The translations under genes and the position numbers were made by a program. A stretch of DNA of 64,000 bases from Clavaria fumosa (Eukaryota; Basidiomycota; Agaricomycetes; Agaricales; Clavariaceae), in assembly GCA_951802425.1 (NCBI GenBank), contig OX637797.1, positions 558,001 to 622,000 on the forward strand, given 5' to 3'. How positions within the stretch are numbered: position 1 is the first letter of the stretch; every line of letters starts with the position of its first letter. Under the pieces are notes generated by a model, which saw only the letters and a list, made by a program, of their open reading frames with translations, was not told the DNA's origin and did no database searches. Below, piece by piece: positions 56,849 through 64,000 of the stretch.

Positions 56849-57153
56849 TGTCAGGATCGCTTACATAAGCAGGTTGGAAAGGCCAAGAAAGGACTGCAAA
56901 AGAGTTGCGGGAAGTTTGCGGACGAGTCACGTGACCCGAACGGGTGGTGGCTTACATAATGGGAACATCACGTGACCCGGGCTCGGACGCATCACGTGAC
57001 GCACGGGGTCCGAGCGTGGGAACGCCGGCAACTCCCGAACCTCTCGCTATATATACTACGTCGCTTTCTTACTTGTACCCTTTTCCCCTTATGTTAGTAT
57101 CGTCATCATCGACCTTACGTTAAGTTGTGTGAACCGTGAGACTAAGTCTGACA
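56849..57153 (+). repeat. 3' LTR of element 1
   Basis: 305 bases, read as identical to 51261-51565, followed by the CCAGC duplication. Confidence 0.95.
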
Positions 57154-57221
57154 CCAGCTCCCAAATGTGTCCATTAGTCTTGATCTTCTGCAAAGCCCCA
57201 TTATGTTGTTCATAAGCAAAT
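57154..57221 (-). pseudogene. 68-base piece of CACTA E2 transposase between two LTR elements
   Basis: Continues the transposase reading from 51256 (after the duplicated CCAGC) up to GCAAAT, where LTR element 2 begins. One base differs from the E1 copy (GTTGTTC against GTCGTTC), a CG lost in E2. Confidence 0.9.
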
Positions 57222-57512
57222 TGTTAGGATCGCTTATGTAAGCCATCCCAAAGTGCAGTTGTGGAGAAACTGGGGAGGGTTGTTGGAAGGTCACATGACC
57301 TGTGGCTGGGTCGGATTATGTAATCATGTAAGATCACATGACCTGGGGCCTGGGCTCATCACGTGATCTGAGGGTCCGAGCGTGGGAAAGTCGGCAAGTG
57401 CCGAAGCGTTCGCTATAAGTACTTTCGCTTTTCCTTTTTTGTACTCTTTTCCCCTTATCTTAGTATTGTCGTCATGACCTTATGCTTAAGTTGTGTGAGA
57501 CCCAGTCTGATA
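57222..57512 (+). repeat. 5' LTR of element 2
   Basis: 291 bases, the same length as the element 3 LTR. Contains TATAAG (57414-57419) and the inferred RNA start ATCTTAGTATT (57457-57467). Ends TA rather than the usual CA. Confidence 0.88.
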
Positions 57513-57513
57513 T

Positions 57514-57524
57514 AATACTAAGAT
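57514..57524 (+). other. self-complementary primer-binding site of element 2
   Basis: AATACTAAGAT is the exact reverse complement of ATCTTAGTATT at 57457-57467. Compared with element 1, the G of ATGTTAG is C here and the paired C of CTAACAT is G, so the pairing is kept by a double change. Confidence 0.72.
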
Positions 57525-58076
57525 CCGCCTGTCCGCCCTAGCCCCGTGTCCTAACCCAGCTAGCCTGGACCCTTAATTTCAAACTGTGACACGTTGTCAC
57601 AGCTCATCCCCTATCATCCTCTTCTCCTTTACCCTGCCCGCGGTGTGTAACAGAACCGCACGAAATTTTTACTGTGTGTAGATACACATGACCAGACCAG
57701 GAGGAAGTCAACTGTGACCCTCCCCAAGTGATACCGAGTGCCCAAGGCCCGGAACTTTGTTTTACAGCTACGTACCAGTGAATTGTGTAGTGTACAGGGC
57801 AAGGAAAGGCCCCTACATAGTCTTTCTGTAGTTTCCTGGTCCAGTGGACAGGGCCCTTGCTCTGTGACCATTGTCAGAAGGGCGCACGGGCAACTCATTA
57901 GGAGTTGTGGAGCGACCACCTGGGACACCATTTGGGCCCCACGTTAACAAAAGTTTCATAGAATAAGAGTTCTATAGGTACATAAGTACACAGAAGAGCA
58001 GCCTAACTGTTAAGAGATCGAAGAAATCCTGAGTGCCCAAGGCCTGGAACTTTATTTACAGCATCCAGGGCCTGTG
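57525..58076 (+). other. untranslated leader of element 2
   Basis: About 550 bases, similar to the leader of element 1. Contains the same duplicated motif GAGTGCCCAAGGCC(C/T)GGAACTT...TTTACAG at 57736-57767 and 58031-58061. Confidence 0.5.
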
Positions 58077-59060
58077 ATGGCAGACCATGTCGCCCCGCCT
58101 GTAGCCCAACCTATGAGGCTTGACCTATCTGTTGCCCCCTTTGATGGGCAGAAAAGGAACTTCCGTACGTTCCTCTGATCCCTTCGCATCCTGTTTATGG
58201 CGAACCCGACTGTCTATGCTGTGGACCTGGTGAAGGTCCTTCTTGCTCTGAGCAAAATTACTGGAGAAGGATTCGCTGCGGAGTGGGCGAATATGAAGGC
58301 GGAAGAGATCCTGGGTAGTGGCGAGGCCGGAACCTGGGCAGAGTTTGTGGAGGAGATGAAGCGCGCATTCGATGACCCGAATGACCGTGCGACTGCCCTT
58401 GCCGATATTGCAGGGCTGAAACAGGGTGCCATGACAGCACCAGAGTTCTTCGCAAAATTCGAGACGCTGTTCCGACGGGCGAAGTTGAGTGCAGAGAAGG
58501 ACTCAGGAATCCTAGTCCATTGGCTGGAGTTGAACCTGAGTAGGAGGTTGGTGGAGAGAATCTATGGTGTCTCCCTGATGCCAGAGACATATGGAGAATG
58601 GAGGGTGCTGGCTGAGAGGCTTGATGCCCAGCAAAGGCGACTGGATGGGATACTCATGGAACGGACACCGCGACCCACTGTGACCCCCGTGCGACCCACC
58701 GCGACCCTACCGCGACCTGCCGTGACCGTTTCGCGACCTCTTGTGACCCCTCTGCTGTGTACTCCAGATGTGGCCATGGCCCGAGGATGGGCCCCTGCTG
58801 ATGAGAGATGTTGTTTCCGATGCCACCAGAATGGCCATGCTGTCCGTTTCTGCCCCCTGCCTGATACACGTCTGCAGGTCCCAAGGGCCCAAACCCGGGC
58901 AGCACCATGTGCCCCCCAAATGGCGGAGGGATATGAGAAAGAGATTGCACGGCTCCGAGCCTGCATAGAGCTGTGTGAGAGAGAGAGGAGGACTCCCACT
59001 GGGGAGAAGAAGTGTGCCAGCCCCCTTTCCGTCCCTGTGCCTGCTGCAAGTATACCCTGA
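58077..59060 (+). pseudogene. Gag of element 2, premature stop
   Basis: ATG 58077 (MADHVAPPVAQPMRLDLSVA). A TGA at 58176-58178 (codon 34) replaces a Trp codon that is intact in element 1 (TTCCTCTGG). The rest reads on to a TGA at 59058-59060: ADIAGLKQGAMTAPEFFAKF and a zinc knuckle CFRCHQNGHAVRFC. The linker has an unusual RPT/RPxVT repeat in place of the Pro-rich linker of element 1. Unlike element 1, Gag and Pol are in the same frame here, separated by TGA codons. Confidence 0.8.
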
Positions 59061-59102
59061 TATACTATCTTGCAGCGGAGACATACCTGAATTGGGGCTG
59101 AG

Positions 59103-62100
59103 GTGAAGGAGGAAGTGAGACTGGCAGAGCACCTAACCAGAGTGTGGCCAGAAGTGCGGAAACATGTGCCACGAGAGCTAGCCATCCAGGTGCACTTGGA
59201 GGCTTTCAGCACTGGCAAAGGGACCACAATGAAGGCCCTTGTCGACTCAGGGTGCACCAACTGCTTCATGGATTTGGAGTGGGCGAAAGGAGTGGGACTG
59301 GAGCCATCTCTCCTGCTGAACCCAATCACCATGTATAATGTGGATGGGACACAGAACAGGAATGGAAAGGTCCGGTATGGGATAGAGGTGCTGGTGAGAG
59401 TTGGTGACCACCAGGAGCGGATCCACTTTCTGCTGGGAAAGACCCAGTCCCACAAGGTCATCCTTGGGCATGACTGGCTCAAGCGGCATAACCCGGATAT
59501 CGACTGGCAGAAGGCAGAGCTGAGCCTTACCCGCTGCCCCCCACAGTGTTCCCCATCCCCTCGAGCCTCTGCACCCCTGAAAACGAGCACCCTCGCATCC
59601 ACGAGTATTCTGGACACCCGTTTTCCCAACTCTGGCCCTACCCCCGATTGGCCCAGCCGCTACCCTTTGGTGTTTAGTGAAGCAAAGTGGGATGAACTTC
59701 CCCGCTCCCGACCAGACTTCGATATTAAGATCGAGTTCAAAAAGGACCCTGAGCACCTCTCCTCCAAGCTGTATTCTTTGACACGGCAGGAGATGGTGGA
59801 GATGAACCATTGGGTGGATGAGCAGCTTGCTTCTGGACGAATCCGGCCCTCAAAATCCCCGTATGCCAGCCCCTTCTTCTTCAAACATGAGAAGGACAAA
59901 CTGCGGCCAATCATTGACTACTCAAGGCTGAATGCACACCTGATCAAGGACAAGTACCCCCTCCCCCGCATCCGAGACACAGTGGATGTGCTTAAAGGAG
60001 CGTCAATCTACTCTAAGATTGATGCAAAGGGAGGTTTCCCATCTATGCAGGTCTGGCCCGAGCACCAGCACCGCTGCACCTTCCTGACACCCCGTGGACT
60101 CTTCGAACCAGCTGTCATGTGGTTTGAACTGCAGAATGCCCCTGCTACCTTCCAACGCTTCATGAATCATGTGTTGAGGGAGGAGATTGCAGGAGGACAT
60201 GTGAGGGCCTATGTGGATGATGTCATTGTGTTTGCAGAGGACTTGGCTACACACCAGTACTGGATGGACCGGGTCTTGAGGAAGTTTGGAGAGAATGGGT
60301 TGTGTCTCAAACTCAGTAAATGCGAGTTTGAGAAGAGTGAGATCATCTTCCTGGGGATGAAGATCTCCCACAACAGACTAGAGCATGATCCGGCCAAGGG
60401 TGCGGCAGTCCGAGATTGGCCACGTCCTAAGAATGTGAAGGATGTCCAGAGGTTCAATGGGATGCTGAACTACCTCCGCCAGCACATCCCGAATCTTTCT
60501 GCCTGGGCAAAGCCACTCTTCCGGCTGACTGGGAATGTTCCATGGAAATGGGAGGAGGAGGAGGAAGCAGCCTTCCGAGATCTCCGCCAGGCACTCGTAT
60601 CAGCCCCGGTCTTGGCTCTGCCTCAGGACAAAGGGAGATGGAAGGTAGAGACAGATGCAAGCAACCTGGCAACTGGTGGAGTGCTCTCGCAGCAGCAGAC
60701 GGATGGAACCTGGAGAGTTGTTGACTATATCTCCAAGGCCCTCACTGCAGCTGAGAAGAACTACGATGTGTACGACAAGGAGTTCTTGGCTGTGATTCGG
60801 GCACTTCGCGAGTGGCGAGCATACCTCATTGGAGCAGAGGAGACGATCGAGATCTGGATGGACCATGCAAACCTCCAGTACTTCCGGAAGCCCCAGAAGT
60901 TGAAGCCGAGGCAGGTTCGTTGGGTTGGAGAGCTCCAGTGCTTTGACTTTGAGATAAAGTATCGCACTGGCAAGTCAAATACAAAGGCAGATGCACTCTC
61001 CCGGAGACCGGACTATGGAGAGATGGTGGAGGAGGATGCACCGGTGCAGGTTTTCCCAGAAACGGAAGTCTGTGTGTCATTCACATCGGAAATGGAGACG
61101 CTACTCCAGAAAAATAGCGCGGTACACATACAGAAGCCGGAGGAGCTTGATGATGAGTGGACACGAGATCATGCTGGACTCTGGCGAAAGGGGATAGTCA
61201 CTTGGGTCCCCCTAGGAGCTCGTGAGGCTGTTCTTGAGTTTGAGCATGACCTCCCCACTGCTGGACACCCTGGGCCCCGGAAGTTGAGAGCAGCACTAGT
61301 GAAGGGTTATTGGTGGCCGGACATGGTAAAAGATGCGGATCGGTATGCCCAGGGGTGTGAGACATGCCAGCGGACGAAGCCTGACCGTACCAAGCGTGCT
61401 GCCCCACTACACCCCCATCTGGTGCCCGATGGTCCCTGGTCGGTGATCTCATGGGACATAGTCAGTCCCCTCCCCCTCTCCCGTGGACATAATGCCATCC
61501 TTGTTATTGTCGACAAATTCACAAAACGGACACTGCTCGAAGCGATCGGGCTCGACCTCACAGGACTTGGAGCGGCGCGTCTCCTCCGGGATCGAGTGTT
61601 TCGTGACCATGGAGTCCCTCACAAGGTTGTGAGTGACCGGGGGTCCCAGTTCGTGTCCCGCTTCATGAAGGAGTTCTACTCCATGATCCGGGTAAAGGCA
61701 AATCCAAGTACTGCCTTTCATCCGCAGACTGATGGACAGACGGAACGGGCGAACCAGGAGATGGAAATCTATCTCCGGGCTTACGTGGACCATCTCCAGG
61801 ATGACTGGGCTGAATGGTTGTCCACTGCGGAGTTTGCTCTCAATAATCGTGAGCACTCAGCAACAGGACAGACACCTTTCTTCCTCGATTATGGACGACA
61901 CCCATGGAATGGGGGGCTCCGGCCACCTTCTGAGGTGAACCCGGCAGCGGACGAGTGGATGGCTAAGCTCACGGAGTCCCGAAGAGCAGCCAAGGAGGCA
62001 ATGGAGAAAGCGGTGGCAGCGATGAAGAAGAGCTACAATAAGGGGAAACGCCCAAGTCGGGAGTACTCTGAGGGAGATCTGGTCTGGCTGGATACTAGAA

Positions 62101-62375
62101 ACTTGAAGATGGACCGGCCCTGTAAAAAGCTTGACAACAAGAGAGCAGGCCCCTTTGCAGTTGAGGAGAAGGTGGGACCTGCTGGGTATCGCCTCAAGCT
62201 CCCTCGGGCCTGGCGCATCCATCGGGTCTTCAATGAGCTGCTGTTGACACCATACCACCCCCCTTCCTTCCCTTCTCAGAACCTGCCTCCCCCTCCGCCC
62301 CTACGATTGATGATGACCACCTGGAGTATGATGTGGAGGCGATCCTTGATGTTAAGAAGGTGGGGCGTGGAGTGA
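59103..62375 (+). pseudogene. Pol of element 2 (stop codons upstream, frameshift near the chromodomain)
   Basis: The frame starts after TGA codons at 59058-59060 and 59088-59090. It has protease ALVDSGCTNCF, RT with YVDDVIVFAED, RNase H VETDASNLATGGVLSQ, and integrase with CETCQRTKPDR, VVSDRGSQFVSRFM and NPSTAFHPQTDGQTERANQE. RT has WFELQNAPATF where element 1 has WFGLQNAPATF. At 62298-62301 a run of four C (five in element 3) shifts the frame, so the chromodomain is lost and translation ends at 62375. Non-autonomous at best. Confidence 0.87.
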
Positions 62376-62425
62376 GATACCTGGTGAAGTGGTTGGGATA
62401 CCCTGTGGAGGAGAACACTTGGGAG

Positions 62426-62716
62426 TATCAGACTGGGTCTCACACAACTTAAGCGTAAGGTCATGACGACAATACTAAGATAAGGGGAAAAGAGTACAAA
62501 AAAGGAAAAGCGAAAGTACTTATAGCGAACGCTTCGGCACTTGCCGACTTTCCCACGCTCGGACCCTCGGACCACGTGATGCGCCCAGGCCCCAGGTCAT
62601 GTGATCTTACATGATTACATAATCCGACCCAGCCACAGGTCATGTGACCTTCCAACAACCCTCCCCAGTTTCTCCACAACTGCACTTTGGGATGGCTCAC
62701 ATAAGCGATCCTAACA
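62426..62716 (-). repeat. 3' LTR of element 3
   Basis: Reverse complement starts TGTTAGGATCGCTTATGTGA and ends CAGTCTGATA. Contains the ATCTTAGTATT block at 62469-62479 on the minus strand. Confidence 0.9.
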
Positions 62717-62727
62717 TCACCCCCCTC

Positions 62728-64000
62728 TTAAGGCTGGGCGTCCCGACCAGCTAGCTTGGCCTTGTCGGGGTGAGCAAGGAAGAAGTCCCGGAGAAGCAGT
62801 GCCACATTGGTGAGGTTCCGTCGTGGCTCCCAAGTGTTCTCCTCTACAGGGTATCCCAACCACTTCACCGGGTATCTCACTCCACGCCCCACCTTCTTAA
62901 CATCAAGGATCGCCTCCACATCATACTCCAGGTGGTCATCATCAATCGTAGGGGGCGGAGGGGGAGGCAGGTTCTGAGAAGGGAAGGAAGGGGGGTGGTA
63001 TGGTGTCAACAGCAACTCATTGAAGACCCGATGGATGCGCCAGGCCCGAGGGAGCTTGAGGCGATACCCAGCAGGTCCCACCTTCTCCTCAACTGCAAAG
63101 GGGCCTGCTCTCTTGTTGTCAAGCTTTTTACAGGGCCGGTCCATCTTCAAGTTTCTAGTATCCAGCCAGACCAGATCTCCCTCAGAGTACTCCTGACTTG
63201 GGCGTTTCCCCTTATCGTAGCTCTTCTTCATCGCTGCCACCGCTTTCTCCATTGCCTCCTTGGCTGCTCTTCGGGACTCCGTGAGCTTAGCCATCCACTT
63301 GTCTGCTGCCGGGTTCACTTCAGAAGGTGGCCGGAGCCCCCCATTCCATGGGTGTCGTCCATAATCGAGGAAGAAAGGTGTCTGTCCTGTCGCTGAGTGC
63401 TCACGATTATTAAGAGCAAACTCCGCAGTGGACAACCATTCAGCCCAGTCATCCTGGAGATGGTCCACGTAAGCCCAGAGATAGATCTCCATCTCCTGGT
63501 TCGCCCGTTCCGTCTGTCCATCAGTCTGCAGATGAAAGGCAGTACTTGGATTTGCCTTTACCCGGATCATGGAGTAGAACTCCTTCATGAAGCGGGACAC
63601 GAACTGGGACCCCCGGTCACTCACAACCTTGTGAGGGACTCCATGGTCACGAAACACTCGATCCCGGAGGAGACGCGCCGCTCCAAGTCCTGTGAGGTCG
63701 AGCCCGATCGCTTCAAGCAGTGTCCGTTTTGTGAATTTGTCGACAATAACAAGGATGGCATTATGTCCATGGGAGAGGGGGAGGGGACCGACTATGTCCC
63801 ATGAGATCACCGACCAGGGACCATCGGGCACCAGATGGGGGTGCAGTGGGGCAGCACGCTTGGTACGGTCGGGCTTCGTCCGCTGGCATGTCTCACACCC
63901 CTGGGCATACCAATCCGCATCTTTTACCATGTCTGGCCACCAATAACCCTTCACTAGTGCTGCTCTCAACTTCCGGGGCCCAGGGTGTCCAGCAGCAGGG
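62728..64000 (-). CDS. Pol of element 3, integrase and chromodomain part (partial)
   Basis: Open from the window edge to a TAA at about 62728-62730, more than 413 residues. It shows the zinc-binding CETCQRTKPDR, WSVISWDIVGPLPLSHGHN, VVSDRGSQFVSRFM, NPSTAFHLQTDGQTERANQE (L where element 2 has P), RAGPFAVEEKVGPAGYRLKL and a chromodomain with LDVKKVGRGVRYPVKWLGYP and EENTWEPRRNLTN. No stop inside. It overlaps the polypurine tract before the LTR, as in element 1. Confidence 0.9.
   Translation of the reverse strand, partial: PAAGHPGPRKLRAALVKGYWWPDMVKDADWYAQGCETCQRTKPDRTKRAAPLHPHLVPDGPWSVISWDIVGPLPLSHGHNAILVIVDKFTKRTLLEAIGLDLTGLGAARLLRDRVFRDHGVPHKVVSDRGSQFVSRFMKEFYSMIRVKANPSTAFHLQTDGQTERANQEMEIYLWAYVDHLQDDWAEWLSTAEFALNNREHSATGQTPFFLDYGRHPWNGGLRPPSEVNPAADKWMAKLTESRRAAKEAMEKAVAAMKKSYDKGKRPSQEYSEGDLVWLDTRNLKMDRPCKKLDNKRAGPFAVEEKVGPAGYRLKLPRAWRIHRVFNELLLTPYHPPSFPSQNLPPPPPPTIDDDHLEYDVEAILDVKKVGRGVRYPVKWLGYPVEENTWEPRRNLTNVALLLRDFFLAHPDKAKLAGRDAQP

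Larger units (their letters stand above)
51261..57153 (+). mobile_element. Ty3/gypsy chromodomain LTR retrotransposon, element 1 (intact-looking)
   Basis: 5,893 bases. Two 305-base LTRs (51261-51565, 56849-57153) that I read as identical, ends TGTCAG...CTGACA (perfect 6-base inverted ends), and CCAGC target duplication. Gag and Pol frames are open. Pol order is protease, RT, RNase H, integrase, chromodomain, so it belongs to the chromovirus branch. A polypurine tract AAGAGGGGGGTGA precedes the 3' LTR. The stretch after the 5' LTR is complementary to the inferred RNA start, not to an evident tRNA. Identical LTRs mean a recent insertion. Confidence 0.93.
48291..57221 (-). mobile_element. CACTA/EnSpm-type DNA transposon, copy E2 (interrupted by LTR elements)
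   Basis: Begins at the ORF2-side terminus CACCACATGTCATGTCC (48291). Carries full-length ORF2 (plus strand) and a minus-strand Tnp2-like transposase. The transposase is cut at 51260 by LTR element 1, resumes at 57154-57221 (68 bases continuing the same reading), and is cut again by LTR element 2 at 57222. The rest must lie beyond the window, past element 3. Same family as E1 but opposite orientation. Confidence 0.78.
57222..62425 (+). mobile_element. Ty3/gypsy chromodomain LTR element 2 (mutated, 3' end displaced by element 3)
   Basis: 5' LTR 57222-57512 (291 bases, TGTTAG...CTGATA), leader, Gag with a premature stop, Pol with several lesions. At 62425, inside the chromodomain coding region (EENTWE), the sequence switches to the reverse complement of an LTR end. 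Related to element 1 but clearly a different subfamily. Inserted into the CACTA E2 transposase after GCAAAT. Confidence 0.9.
62426..64000 (-). mobile_element. Ty3/gypsy chromodomain LTR element 3 (partial, opposite orientation)
   Basis: Its 3' LTR (62426-62716, 291 bases) ends directly against element 2, and its Pol runs leftward from beyond the window. Same subfamily as element 2 (same LTR length, TA terminus, very similar Pol). The other end and the target duplication lie outside the window. Confidence 0.9.

Noticed and set aside
62426..62716. Element 3 LTR considered as the 3' LTR of element 2
   Set aside because: It is in the opposite orientation, and the Pol gene that follows it (62728 onward) is on the minus strand with its polypurine tract next to this LTR, so it belongs to a separate reverse insertion.

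Overview
The window looks like a chromosome segment from a filamentous basidiomycete (Agaricomycetes). Genes carry many short (about 50-70 base) GT-AG introns with internal CTAAT-type branch sites. The protein families and the retroelements are those of mushroom-forming fungi. All calls come from reading translations by eye; no database search was run. | Left part, 0-38.2 kb, is ordinary gene-dense euchromatin. In order: the tail of an unknown gene; a hotdog-fold thioesterase; a 7 kb ABCC/MRP-type ABC transporter; RPB7 (RNA polymerase II stalk subunit) and a GMC oxidoreductase, both truncated against each other at base 9639; a spliced cytochrome P450 followed by a decayed P450 relic; a TMEM135-like membrane protein; a DUF3429/TMEM69-like, probably mitochondrial, protein; a coiled-coil protein with a C-terminal SANT/Myb domain; a broken PAH (Sin3-type) fragment; an MFS transporter; an Egt1-like DinB/FGE-sulfatase iron enzyme of the ergothioneine type; VPS41 of the HOPS complex; a Ski8/WDR61 WD40 protein; and ribosomal protein eS12. 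Most are housekeeping or secondary-metabolism genes with no operon-like link. | Right part, 38.3-64 kb, is a nested transposon island. Two CACTA/EnSpm-type elements (Tnp2-like transposase plus an unknown second protein) lie with their ORF2 ends facing each other, so their shared parts form a large inverted repeat (about 46.85-48.06 kb against 50.03-51.25 kb). The left CACTA copy has lost about 1.56 kb of ORF2, has stops in its transposase, and has a complete Ngaro/DIRS-type tyrosine-recombinase retrotransposon (38322-44205) inside its left terminal repeat. The right CACTA copy is split by two chromodomain Ty3/gypsy LTR elements. Element 1 (51261-57153) looks intact, with two 305-base LTRs that I read as identical and a 5-base target duplication. 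Element 2 (57222-62425) is mutated and is itself interrupted by element 3, inserted in the opposite orientation and running off the window. | The most interesting signal is in the LTR elements. The sequence after each 5' LTR is not an obvious tRNA primer site but is exactly complementary to the predicted first bases of that element's own RNA, and the two elements differ by a compensating base pair. This is the hallmark of Tf1/sushi-type self-primed reverse transcription. Other points of interest are a 10-base direct repeat flanking the Ngaro element, strong CpG depletion confined to the CACTA transposase gene, and the RPB7/GMC breakpoint.
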